57,184 nt of DNA from Synechococcus sp. Baikal-G1. GTDB lineage: Bacteria > Cyanobacteriota > Cyanobacteriia > PCC-6307 > Cyanobiaceae. How positions within the stretch are numbered: position 1 is the stretch's first letter; each line of letters opens with the position of its first letter. Below, piece after piece: positions 9,161 through 17,447 of the stretch. A program made the position numbers and the translations under genes. The stretch spans positions 1,939-59,122 of the forward strand of contig NSII01000144.1 in assembly GCA_002737305.1 (NCBI GenBank), written 5' to 3'. Below the pieces are notes generated by a model. It ran no database searches. It saw only the letters and a program-made list of their open reading frames with translations, and had not been told where the DNA came from.

Positions 9161-10564
9161 ATGCAGGTCCTGACACGCGGCGTCACGCATTTGGTGGTTT
9201 CGCAAGTGGTCTCGGACGGGGGGGTGCCCGTGGGTTCGACCTCGGCTACGGATTTGGTTTCAAGCCGCACCAGCCTGGGGGAGCCCCAGCAGCGGCGCCT
9301 GGGCCAGGGGGCCGCGGTGGTGAGCCTGGACCTCCCCCAGGCACCCGTGACCTGCCTGGACTTCTGGTGCCGCGCCGGCAGCGCCGCCGAAACGCCGGCC
9401 GAATCGGGCCTGGCCCATTTCCTCGAGCACATGGTCTTCAAGGGCAGTGACCGCCTTGGGGCCGGCGAATTTGACCTGCGGGTCGAGGCCCTAGGCGGTA
9501 GCAGCAACGCCGCCACGGGCTTCGATGACGTGCACTATCACGTGCTCGTGCCCCCCAGCGCCGCGGCCGAGGCGATCGACCTGCTGCTCGACTTGGTGCT
9601 GGCGCCCCGGCTCGATGGCCAGGATTTCGCCATGGAGCGCCAGGTGGTGCTCGAAGAACTAGCCCAGAGCGAGGACCAACCCGAAGAGGTGGCCTTCCAA
9701 CAGTTACTGAGCCGGGCCTGCCCGGGCCACGCCTATGGCCAGCCGATCCTGGGCCGCCGCCAGGCCCTCGAAGGCCACCGGGCCGGGGCCATGGCCGCCT
9801 TCCACCAGCGCCTCTACCGGGCCGACAACTGCTGCCTGGCCGTGGCCGGCCCCCTGGGGGACGGAGCCATCTTGGACCACCTCGAGAACTCCGCCCTGGC
9901 CAGCTTGGCCAGTTCTGACCAGCCCCTATCGACCGATGCTGCACCCTCCTCGCCTCGGGGCCGAAGCCAGGCTGGGGTCGGCAGCGGGGCGCCGCCCCTG
10001 CAGCTGCACCCAGGCTCCGACACGGTGGCGCTACCGCGGCTCGAGGCCGCCCGGCTGCTGATGGCCTGGCAAGTGCCCGCCTCCGGCGACCTGGAGGCCG
10101 TGATCGGCTGCGACCTGCTCACCACCCTGCTGGCCGAAGGCCGGCGCAGCCGCCTGGTGGCCCGCCTGCGCGAGCAGCTGCGGTTGGTGGAAAGCATCGA
10201 CCTCGACCTCAATGGCCTCGAAGCCGGCAGCTTGGTGTTGCTGGAGGCGGTGTGCGAGAGCGAGCACTTGCCAGCCGTGGAAGCGGAAATCAAAAGGGTG
10301 CTCCAGGAGCTGATCGCAGCCCCGCCGCCCCTGGCGGAAGTAGAGCGGGCCCAGCGCCTGGTGGGCAACGGCTACCGCTTCGGCTTGGAGGCCGCTGGCT
10401 CGGTCGCTGGCCTGCTGGGCAACAACCACCTCTGGGGCCGGCACCAACCGATCCAGGCTCCGCTCGATGCCCTGGCCCATTGGGATCCCCAGCGGCTCTG
10501 GCGCGAACTGACCCCCCTGCTCGATCCCGAGCGGGCCTTCTGCCTGCGGGCTTTACCAGCATGA
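9161..10564 (+). CDS. M16 family zinc peptidase (pitrilysin-like), active subunit
   Basis: A 467-residue M16B-type protein. The inverted zinc motif HFLEH is present in [19 protein letters not shown] (about residues 85-103). The distal Glu ligand lies in [15 protein letters not shown] about 75 residues later, so the protein should be catalytically competent. The C-terminal half has the second, non-catalytic M16 fold. The next gene overlaps by four bases (ATGA) and encodes a partner lacking the zinc motif. This is the classic two-subunit arrangement of bacterial M16B peptidases. Substrates are unknown; leader peptides or imported peptides are typical for the family. The divergent neighbour is pcyA. 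Confidence 0.92.
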   Translation: MQVLTRGVTHLVVSQVVSDGGVPVGSTSATDLVSSRTSLGEPQQRRLGQGAAVVSLDLPQAPVTCLDFWCRAGSAAETPAESGLAHFLEHMVFKGSDRLGAGEFDLRVEALGGSSNAATGFDDVHYHVLVPPSAAAEAIDLLLDLVLAPRLDGQDFAMERQVVLEELAQSEDQPEEVAFQQLLSRACPGHAYGQPILGRRQALEGHRAGAMAAFHQRLYRADNCCLAVAGPLGDGAILDHLENSALASLASSDQPLSTDAAPSSPRGRSQAGVGSGAPPLQLHPGSDTVALPRLEAARLLMAWQVPASGDLEAVIGCDLLTTLLAEGRRSRLVARLREQLRLVESIDLDLNGLEAGSLVLLEAVCESEHLPAVEAEIKRVLQELIAAPPPLAEVERAQRLVGNGYRFGLEAAGSVAGLLGNNHLWGRHQPIQAPLDALAHWDPQRLWRELTPLLDPERAFCLRALPA

Positions 10565-11949
10565 GCCCCGTGACCTCCAAGCCCGGCGCCAGCCACCCAG
10601 CCGCCATGGACAGCGCCGCGATCAGCAGGGTCGGGCCTGCCTCTAGCCCGGGGTCCCTCGGGGGTCCCCGGGCCAGGTCCGTGCTGCCCGGGGGCTGCCC
10701 CCTGTGGGTGGTGCAGCGACCCGGCCCCGAGATTGTGTCCGCCAAGCTCTGGATCCGGGGCGGCAGCAGCTCCGACCCCGGGGGCCAGCGGGGCAGCCAG
10801 CAGCTGCTGGCCGGCCTGCTCAGCCGCGGCTGCGGCGACTACAGCGGCGAGGCCCTGGCCGACCAGGTCGAAGGCCTGGGCGCAGGCCTGCGCTGCGAAG
10901 CCTCCGAAGACGGCCTACTCATCAGCCTCAAGTGCGCCGCGGCCGACGCCAACCAGCTCCTGCCCCTGCTCCTGACCCTGGTGCAAAAGCCCTGGCTGCT
11001 CAACGACCAGATCGACCTGGAGCGCCAGCTCAACCTGCAGGCCCTCCAGCGTCACCGCGAAGATCCCTTTCAGCTCGCCCATGACCGCCTGCGCCAGCAG
11101 CTCTATGGCGACGGTCCCTATGGCCACGATCCCCTCGGCGTCGAGGCCGAGCTGGCGGCGATCGGCAGGGACAGCCTCAGCCAGCAGGCAACCCGCCTGG
11201 GGCGCCAGGGGGCCGTGCTGGTGCTGGCCGGCCAGCCCCCCGCCAACCTGGAGGAGCTGCTCACCCGCGAAAGCGGTCCCGGGGGCTGGCCCACCCAGGC
11301 CCCCCTGGCCAACCCCACCTGGGCGCCCACCCACCAGCCAGGCCGCCCCTGCCAACGCCTGGCCAGCAATGAGGAGGACACCGAACAACTGGTGTTGATG
11401 CTCGGGGCCGCCACCGTGCCCCTGGGCCATCGCCAGGGATTGGCCCTGCGGCTGCTGCACTGCCATCTGGGCGTCGGCATGTCGAGTCGCCTGTTTGTGA
11501 CCATGCGTGAGGAGCACGGTCTCGCCTACGACGTGGGCGTGCACCACCCGGCCCGCCTGGGGGCTGCCCCCTTTGTGTTCCACCTCTCCAGTTCGGCGGA
11601 GCGGGCCTTTGAGGCCACCAACGAGCTTCTCAACGAATGGCAGCGGTTGCTGGCGCAGCCCCTCACCGGCGACGAGCTGGCCCTAGCCCGCGCCAAATTC
11701 CGGGGCCAGGAAGCCATGGGCCGTCAAACCGGCAGCCAGGTGGCCGATCGGCTCGCCCTGGTGCTGGGCCACGGGCTTCCAGCCGATTTCACCGACCGCT
11801 GCCTGGGCGAGCTCGATCGGCTCGAGCCCGCCGATCTGCTGGCCGCTGCCCGGGAGCTGCTGGCCAACCCCAGCCTGAGTCTTTGCGGCCCAGCCCTGGC
11901 CCTGGCCGAAGCGGAAAAGGCCTGGCAGCAGCACCCCCTCTCGGCCTAG
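10561..11949 (+). CDS. M16 family peptidase-like protein, non-catalytic subunit
   Basis: At 462 residues it starts at the ATG overlapping the stop of the upstream M16 gene. Where its partner has HFLEH, this protein reads GSQQLLAGLLSRGCG, so the zinc ligands are absent. In known M16B heterodimers the non-catalytic subunit keeps a C-terminal Arg-Tyr pair that binds substrate. Here MREEHGLAYDVGVHHPARLG contains a matching R...Y arrangement. The N-terminal ~50 residues are Pro/Ser/Gly-rich and probably unstructured. Coupled translation with the active subunit argues for a 1:1 complex. Confidence 0.9.
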   Translation: MSPVTSKPGASHPAAMDSAAISRVGPASSPGSLGGPRARSVLPGGCPLWVVQRPGPEIVSAKLWIRGGSSSDPGGQRGSQQLLAGLLSRGCGDYSGEALADQVEGLGAGLRCEASEDGLLISLKCAAADANQLLPLLLTLVQKPWLLNDQIDLERQLNLQALQRHREDPFQLAHDRLRQQLYGDGPYGHDPLGVEAELAAIGRDSLSQQATRLGRQGAVLVLAGQPPANLEELLTRESGPGGWPTQAPLANPTWAPTHQPGRPCQRLASNEEDTEQLVLMLGAATVPLGHRQGLALRLLHCHLGVGMSSRLFVTMREEHGLAYDVGVHHPARLGAAPFVFHLSSSAERAFEATNELLNEWQRLLAQPLTGDELALARAKFRGQEAMGRQTGSQVADRLALVLGHGLPADFTDRCLGELDRLEPADLLAAARELLANPSLSLCGPALALAEAEKAWQQHPLSA

Positions 11950-12020
11950 GCCGGGGATCGGCCGGGGATCGGCCGGGGGGCTGCTGAGGGACAAGCCCCT
12001 GGGGGCTCCAGGGCCAGGGT

Positions 12021-12344
12021 TCAGTCGCCAGGCCCCCCAACCTGGCGACGCAAAAGGGCCCCATCGATCAGGAAGGTGCCACGGCGAAAGCGCACGACGA
12101 CCGTGCCCAGGGGGCGGAGCGCCACCACCTCACCCACCTCGGCGAGATCGACCAGGTCGGCGGGGCGCAGCATCGGCATCGGATCGGCCGTTTTCAGGTA
12201 GCTGGGTCGTTGCAGCAGCAGCACAGCGCAACCCGGCGTGAGCCCGGGGGAACTGGCCTCAGGACTCGCGCTAGACCCCGGGGACGTTGGCTGGACAGCC
12301 CCCTGGCTGGCCCCCACCTCTGCACCCGACTCGGGACTTGGCAT
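12021..12344 (-). CDS. SipA-like protein (DUF3148)
   Basis: The conserved part, YLKTADPMPMLRPADL followed by VGEVVALRPLGTVVVRFRRG, matches my recollection of the DUF3148/SipA family. SipA is a small beta-barrel protein that binds the histidine kinase NblS in Synechococcus. The first ~40 of 107 residues are Ser/Pro/Gly-rich and not part of the domain. The start is taken at the ATG at 12344, with a TTG just before it and GAGAAG upstream as a possible ribosome binding site. It is transcribed divergently from bioY. If it is a SipA homologue it would act in stress and high-light signalling; this assignment rests on motif memory only. Confidence 0.65.
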   Translation of the reverse strand: MPSPESGAEVGASQGAVQPTSPGSSASPEASSPGLTPGCAVLLLQRPSYLKTADPMPMLRPADLVDLAEVGEVVALRPLGTVVVRFRRGTFLIDGALLRRQVGGPGD

Positions 12345-12404
12345 CAAGGCGACTTCTCAAGGGCCCCACTCTCCTGCAGGATGGGACTCTGACTGGGTCC
12401 CCCC

Positions 12405-12977
12405 TTGCGCGCACTTGCCAACTGGAGTGGTGCCATTGCCGGACTGCTCCTGATCGTGATCGGGGGCCTGATCCAGGCGGCCCTGGCCTTCCCCTCCCCC
12501 AACGGCCAGCCCTACGTCACCCTGCCGATCAGCCTGCAGGTGCCGGCCCTGTTGCTCACCGCCCTGGTCTGCGGTCCCCGCTCGGCCATGCTGGCTGGGG
12601 TTGCCTATATCAGCCTGGGCCTCTTCCAGTTGCCCGTCTTCCATGCCGGTGGCGGCATGGCCTACCTGATGGATCCTGGCTTTGGCTACGTGGCTGGCTT
12701 CCTACCGGCGGCCTGGGTGACCGGTCGCCTGGCACGCCAGCAGGGCATGGACAACTGCGTCAGCCTGGCGGGAGCCGCCTGCATGGGGTTGGCCGTGCTG
12801 CAGGCCTGCGGCATCACCAACCTCCTACTCGGCGGCCTAGTGCAACGCTGGGGAGGCGGCTTGCCCGGTCTGTTGATCAACTACAGCCTCGGTCCGATCG
12901 TGCCCCAACTGATGCTGTGCTGCGCGATTGCCGTGCTGGCCCTGCCCCTGCGGCGGCTGCTCCTGGTCGAATCCTGA
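12405..12977 (+). CDS. bioY: Biotin transporter BioY (ECF S-component)
   Basis: BioY is the membrane substrate-binding component of an energy-coupling-factor biotin transporter. The 190-residue protein is almost entirely hydrophobic, with about six membrane segments. Family motifs include YVTLPISLQVPALLLTALV (about 36-54), GGGMAYLMDPGFGYVAGF (about 84-101) and the C-terminal GPIVPQLMLCCAIA. No T-component or ATPase lies nearby, so it either works alone or recruits a shared ECF module. The start is a TTG at 12405 with no obvious ribosome binding site. Its stop overlaps the lspA start (TGATG). Confidence 0.93.
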   Translation: MRALANWSGAIAGLLLIVIGGLIQAALAFPSPNGQPYVTLPISLQVPALLLTALVCGPRSAMLAGVAYISLGLFQLPVFHAGGGMAYLMDPGFGYVAGFLPAAWVTGRLARQQGMDNCVSLAGAACMGLAVLQACGITNLLLGGLVQRWGGGLPGLLINYSLGPIVPQLMLCCAIAVLALPLRRLLLVES

Positions 12978-13459
12978 TGGCACGGGCCAAGCGGGATCTG
13001 AGCCGCCAGGGAGCCTGGCTGGTCGCCCTCGTGGTCGTGGCCATCGACCAGCTCAGCAAGGCCTGGGCCCTGAGCCACCTCGGTGGAGCAGGGCCTGTTC
13101 CCTTTCTCCCCGGCCTGCTCAACCTGCAGCTGGTGTTCAACAGCGGTGCCGCCTTCAGCCTGCTGATGAACTCCACCTGGCTGCTGGCCGTGGTCAGCCT
13201 GCTGGTGACCATGGCCCTGCTGGTGTGGATCCAACGCAGCGCTCCCCTGCGGCTAGGGCAATGGTTGGGGGCTGGGCTCCTCCTCGGCGGCGCCATCGGC
13301 AATGGTCTCGATCGCTGGCGCCTGGGCACGGTTGTTGATTTTGTGGCCTTCGTGCCGATCCACTTCCCGATCTTCAATGGGGCCGATGTGGCCATCAACC
13401 TGGCGGTGATCTGCATCGCCTTCGACCTGCTGCGGCGCCATGGTCCCTCCCCCCATTGA
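12977..13459 (+). CDS. lspA: Lipoprotein signal peptidase (signal peptidase II)
   Basis: LspA cleaves prolipoprotein signal peptides in the cytoplasmic membrane. The 160-residue protein has four membrane helices and both catalytic Asp boxes: GAIGNGLDRWRLGTVVDFV carries the first Asp (NGLD) and the second (VVDF). NSGAAFSLL is also conserved. The start overlaps the bioY stop by one base, and the 3' end overlaps the PBP gene by 20 bases. Predicted lipoprotein clients in this window include ZnuA and the Deg-type protease. Confidence 0.97.
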   Translation: MARAKRDLSRQGAWLVALVVVAIDQLSKAWALSHLGGAGPVPFLPGLLNLQLVFNSGAAFSLLMNSTWLLAVVSLLVTMALLVWIQRSAPLRLGQWLGAGLLLGGAIGNGLDRWRLGTVVDFVAFVPIHFPIFNGADVAINLAVICIAFDLLRRHGPSPH

Positions 13460-15671
13460 ACGGCTGCGCCAGCGGCTCGCCGCGGCCCAGCCCCAGGTCC
13501 GTGAATGGCTGGAGCTCTTCATTCCAGGCCAGCCCAGCCAGCGCCTTCCCCTCTATCGCGGCACCTACCGCATCGGCCGCGATCACCACCAGGAGATCAG
13601 CCTGGTCCATCCGGCCGTCAGCAAGCACCACGCCCTGCTGGAGCAACGGGGACGCCATTGGCTGCTGCAGGACAGCGGTTCCACCAATGGCCTCTGGTGG
13701 CGCGGCCGCCGGGTGCAGGAATTGCTCCTGGCCGATGGCGATGTGGTGCGCTTCGGACCGAGTCAGGAACCGGGCCTACCGGAACTGAGCTTCCATCGCC
13801 AACCGGCGCCCCGGCTGGGCCTGGTGGCCCGGGGGCTGAGCCTGGCCCTGGCAGCCATCGCCGCCGGCGGCCTAGGCCTGATGGCCCTCTCCCTCGGCCA
13901 GGTGCCGTTGCGCAACCGGCTGGCCTCGGTGCGCGGCCCCCTCGCCCTCTACGACGGCGCCAACCGGCCCCTGAGCTCGGCCGACTCGAGCTTGCACCAC
14001 GAAAACCCGGGCCTGCGTGATTACCCCGCCGTGCTGATCGACGCCCTGCTGGCCAGCGAAGACAGTCGCTTTTGGTGGCACCCAGGCATCGATCCGATCG
14101 GCACGGGCCGGGCCCTGGTGGCCAACCTGGTGGGCGGCCGGGTGCTCGAGGGCGGCAGCACCCTCACCCAGCAGCTGGCCCGCAGCCTCTATCCCGAAAC
14201 CGTGGGCCAGGGCCAGACCCTGGAGCGCAAGTGGCGGGAATTGCTCGTAGCGATGCAATTGGAGCAGCGCTTCAGCAAGCGCGACCTGCTGCTCATTTAC
14301 CTCAACCGGGTGTACCTGGGGGTGGGCTGGGGATTTGAGGATGCCTCCCGGCTTTATTTCAACAAGCCCGCCGCCCGCCTCAACCTCGACGAAGCGGCCT
14401 TGTTGGTGGGCCTGCTGCCCTCCCCCAACGGCCGCGATCCCTGCAGCAACCCCCAGGCAGCCCTGGACGCCCGCAATGGCGTGCTCAGCAAGATGGTCGA
14501 CACCGGCCACCTGGGCTCGGAGCAGGCCCACCGGGCCAGCCGCCGGCCGATCACCCTGGCGGGCCTCGCCTGCCAGGGTGGCGGCAGTGGCGGAGACAGT
14601 AGCGGCCACCGGCCGGCACCCTTTTACACCGACCAGGTGCGCCTGGACCTGGGCTCCTTGCTGGGTGATCCCGTGGCGGCCGAGGGCAACTTCCTCGTGG
14701 AAACCCACCTCGATCCGCTCCTGCAGCAGGTGGTGGAACGGCGCCTGGGCCAGCTTGTGGCCAGCACTAAGCCGGCCGTCAGCGAGGGGGCCGTCGTGGT
14801 GCTGGACAGCCGCAACGGCGGCATCTTGGCCGTGGCCGGCGGCCGCGACTACCGCCAAAGCCAGTTCAACCGGGCGACCATGGCCCTACGCCAACCGGGG
14901 AGCACCTTCAAACTGTTTACCTACCTCACGGCCCTGGAGCGGGGCCTGCGGCCAGAGGATGGGATCAGCTGTGCGCCCCTGGATTGGGGCGGCCAAACCT
15001 TCGGCAGCGACTGTGGCGGCAGCCTCAGCCTCACCAGCGCCTTCGCCAGCAGCAGCAACACGGCCGCCCTGCGGCTGGCTCGGCGCGTCGGCCTGGAGCA
15101 GGTGGCCCAGAAGGCCCGAGAACTCGGCATCAGCACCCCCCTGGAGCCGGTGCCGGGGCTGGCCCTCGGCCAGAGCGAGGTGCGGCTGGTGGAGCTCACC
15201 GCCGCCTATGCGGCCGTGGCGAACGACGGCATCTGGCATGCCCCGACCACGATCCGCCATCTCACCGACGCCGAAACCTGTGGTGGCCTGGAAAGCCAGC
15301 GCTGCCGCACCCTCAAGGGCAAGGGGGATCGGCCGATCAACCCCGGGCGCCGTGTCACCAGCGTGGCCACGGCCCGGCAGATGCAGGGGCTGCTGCGGGC
15401 CGTGGTGCGGCAGGGCACCGGCGGGGCCGCCTCCCTAGGCGGCAGGGAGGGGGGCAAGACCGGCACCACCAACAACGGCCGCGACCTGCTGTTCATTGGC
15501 TACGAGCCCCAGCGCCACTGGGTGATCGGCATCTGGCTCGGCAATGACGACAACCGCCCCACCGGCAGTAGCAGCGCCCTGGCAGCTGGCCTTTGGGGCG
15601 AGATCGTGCGCGCCGCAGGCACTGGCAGCCTGGGGACCGGCACCAAGACCTCGCCTTTTACCAGGCCATGA
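13440..15671 (+). CDS. Class A penicillin-binding protein with an N-terminal FHA domain
   Basis: A bifunctional peptidoglycan glycosyltransferase/transpeptidase of 743 residues with an unusual cytoplasmic FHA domain. Residues ~40-105 are FHA: YRIGRD, SKHHALL and GSTNG are the phosphothreonine-binding signatures. One membrane helix follows (about 129-151). GT51 follows with SEDSRFWWHPGID (catalytic Glu ~207), GGSTLTQQLARSLYPET and ERKWRELLVAMQLE. The transpeptidase has RQPGSTFKLFTYLTALE (nucleophile Ser, SxxK), SSSNTAA (SxN) and GGKTGTTNNG (KTG). All catalytic motifs are intact. The start overlaps lspA and the stop overlaps the next gene (ATGA). The FHA domain suggests control of wall synthesis by a Ser/Thr kinase, which is inference. 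Confidence 0.95.
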   Translation: MVPPPIERLRQRLAAAQPQVREWLELFIPGQPSQRLPLYRGTYRIGRDHHQEISLVHPAVSKHHALLEQRGRHWLLQDSGSTNGLWWRGRRVQELLLADGDVVRFGPSQEPGLPELSFHRQPAPRLGLVARGLSLALAAIAAGGLGLMALSLGQVPLRNRLASVRGPLALYDGANRPLSSADSSLHHENPGLRDYPAVLIDALLASEDSRFWWHPGIDPIGTGRALVANLVGGRVLEGGSTLTQQLARSLYPETVGQGQTLERKWRELLVAMQLEQRFSKRDLLLIYLNRVYLGVGWGFEDASRLYFNKPAARLNLDEAALLVGLLPSPNGRDPCSNPQAALDARNGVLSKMVDTGHLGSEQAHRASRRPITLAGLACQGGGSGGDSSGHRPAPFYTDQVRLDLGSLLGDPVAAEGNFLVETHLDPLLQQVVERRLGQLVASTKPAVSEGAVVVLDSRNGGILAVAGGRDYRQSQFNRATMALRQPGSTFKLFTYLTALERGLRPEDGISCAPLDWGGQTFGSDCGGSLSLTSAFASSSNTAALRLARRVGLEQVAQKARELGISTPLEPVPGLALGQSEVRLVELTAAYAAVANDGIWHAPTTIRHLTDAETCGGLESQRCRTLKGKGDRPINPGRRVTSVATARQMQGLLRAVVRQGTGGAASLGGREGGKTGTTNNGRDLLFIGYEPQRHWVIGIWLGNDDNRPTGSSSALAAGLWGEIVRAAGTGSLGTGTKTSPFTRP

Positions 15672-17221
15672 AAACCCCGCCGCGCCTGTGGCTCTTCGCC
15701 GGCATTGCCCTGGCTGCCCTGGTGGCGATCGTGGCCGTGCTCAATGCGATCAGTCGGCTGATCTGGGATTTGCAAACCGTGCTGCCCTACTGGCTGGTGG
15801 GGCCCGTGGCCCTGCTGCTGTTTGGCGCCGGCGCCCTGGTGATTGGCCGACTGGCCTGGCCCTGGATTCGGGACCTGCGCCGCAAACCAACCGGCCCAGG
15901 CGGCGCCAATCCAACGATCGAGCCGCCTAGCAACCGCCAGGAGGCGGCCCAGCAAAACCTGGCGGCGATCGACCAGCTGCTCGAGCGAATCCGTGATGAC
16001 GTGCAGCGCCAGGCCCTCCAGCAGGAACGCCTACGGGTGGAAGCCCAGTTGCAGCGCGGCGACCTGGTGCTCGTGGTGTTCGGCAGCGGCTCGGTCGGTA
16101 AAACCTCCCTGATCCGGGCCCTGCTGCGCCAGGTGGTGGGCGAGGTGGGCGCCGCCATGGGCTCGACCCGGTCCAGCACCAGCTATCGGCTGCGGCTGCG
16201 GGGCCTCAGCCGCGGCCTGGTGCTGGTGGACACCCCCGGCATCCTCGAGGCCGGGGCAGCCGGCCAGCAGCGTGAACAGCTTGCCCGCCAGCAGGCGGCC
16301 TCCGCAGACCTGCTACTGCTCGTGGTCGATGGCGACCTGCGCGCCGCCGAAATGGAGGTGTTCACGGCCTTAGCCAGCCTGGGCAAGCGCCTGCTGCTGG
16401 TGCTCAACAAATGCGACCTGCGCGGCGAAGCCGAGGAGAACCAGCTGCTCGACCTCCTGCGCAGCCGCGGCGCCGGGCGTCTCGCTCCAGACGATGTGGT
16501 GGCCGCCAGTGCCTCCCCCCAGTCGGTGCCGATGCCGGGGGGCCGGCCCCTGCAGGTGGAGCCGGAGGTGGAGCCGCTGCTGCGCCGAATCGCCAGCGTG
16601 CTGCACCGCGATGGCGAAGACCTGATCGCCGACAACATCCTGTTGCAGAGCCGCCGCCTCAGCGACACCGGCCGGCGCCTGCTGGGCGATCAACGCCGCC
16701 GCGACGCCGAGCGCATCATCGATCGCTACATGTGGATCAGCGCCGGGGTGCTGGTGGTCACACCCCTGCCGGTGGTGGACCTGCTGGGCACGGCGGCCGT
16801 GAACGCCCAGATGGTGATCGAGATCGGCCGCATCTACGGGGTGAGCCTCTCGAAAGCCTCCGCCCAGGAGCTGGCCCTCTCGGTGGGACGCACCCTGGCC
16901 AGCCTGGGGGTGATCCAGGGGGGGCTTGGCCTGATCGGCACGGCCCTAAGCCTGAACCTGCCGGCCCTGCTGCTGGGCAAGGCCGTGCAGGCGGTGGGGG
17001 CGGCCTGGCTGACCCGGATCGCCGGCCGCAGTTTCACCACCTACTTCCTGCAGGACCAGGACTGGGGCGATGGCGGCCTGCAGGAGGTGGTGCAACGCCA
17101 GTACGACCTCAACCGCCGCGATTCGGCCCTGCGCCAATTCCTGGACCTGGCGATCCGGCGGGTGGTGGAACCGCTGCAGCGGGCCACCGATCCCCAGTTG
17201 CCGCCTCGGCCGGGGCCCTAG
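15668..17221 (+). CDS. Membrane GTPase with DUF697 (YcjF-like) C-terminal domain
   Basis: In 517 residues there are two N-terminal membrane segments (about 8-30 and 42-62) and a short helical linker. A GTPase domain follows with G1 GSGSVGKTSL (about 140-149), G3 VDTPGI and G4 NKCD. The C-terminal DUF697 part contains GVLVVTPLPVVDLLGTAAVN and hydrophobic stretches that may dip into the membrane. It is a dynamin/Era-like family of unknown role, widespread in cyanobacteria. The ATG overlaps the PBP stop, so the two are probably co-translated, and envelope or division functions are plausible. The last 113 bases are overlapped antisense by the small membrane protein gene. Confidence 0.88.
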   Translation: MKTPPRLWLFAGIALAALVAIVAVLNAISRLIWDLQTVLPYWLVGPVALLLFGAGALVIGRLAWPWIRDLRRKPTGPGGANPTIEPPSNRQEAAQQNLAAIDQLLERIRDDVQRQALQQERLRVEAQLQRGDLVLVVFGSGSVGKTSLIRALLRQVVGEVGAAMGSTRSSTSYRLRLRGLSRGLVLVDTPGILEAGAAGQQREQLARQQAASADLLLLVVDGDLRAAEMEVFTALASLGKRLLLVLNKCDLRGEAEENQLLDLLRSRGAGRLAPDDVVAASASPQSVPMPGGRPLQVEPEVEPLLRRIASVLHRDGEDLIADNILLQSRRLSDTGRRLLGDQRRRDAERIIDRYMWISAGVLVVTPLPVVDLLGTAAVNAQMVIEIGRIYGVSLSKASAQELALSVGRTLASLGVIQGGLGLIGTALSLNLPALLLGKAVQAVGAAWLTRIAGRSFTTYFLQDQDWGDGGLQEVVQRQYDLNRRDSALRQFLDLAIRRVVEPLQRATDPQLPPRPGP

Positions 17222-17447
17222 GGGCCGCCGTCAGGCCCAGGGCCTCGGGCGGCGGCGGCTGCATCGGACCCCGGGTATCGAGCACGGTGATCAGCACCAG
17301 GTACACCAGCCCGATCAGGATCGAGAGGGCCCCGGTGAGGATCGCCACCCAGCGGCCGCGGCGTTCGGAAGGTTTAGGTGCACCCTGAGTTGGTTGGGCC
17401 GCCGTGGGGGTAGCCAGGTCGGGCTTGGCCTGATTCGGAGCGGTCAT
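17109..17447 (-). CDS. Small single-span membrane protein, unknown function
   Basis: In 112 residues there is a cytoplasmic N-terminus rich in Pro, Ala and Lys (about 1-32), then one clear membrane helix (WVAILTGALSILIGLVYLVL, about 33-54). A Pro/Ala/Gly-rich tail follows, encoded antisense to the end of the GTPase gene. The ATG overlaps the stop of the PLP decarboxylase gene (ATGA), which argues for a real, coupled gene. The tail sequence is compositionally biased and may simply be read-out, so the conserved part is probably residues 25-65. I do not recognise a family. Confidence 0.65.
   Translation of the reverse strand: MTAPNQAKPDLATPTAAQPTQGAPKPSERRGRWVAILTGALSILIGLVYLVLITVLDTRGPMQPPPPEALGLTAAPRAPAEAATGDRWPAAAVPPPAGSPGPGIGAGPNRGG

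Noticed and set aside
11950-12020. Direct repeat gccggggatcg near 11951-11975
   Set aside because: Only two adjacent copies in a short GC-rich spacer; no associated element.
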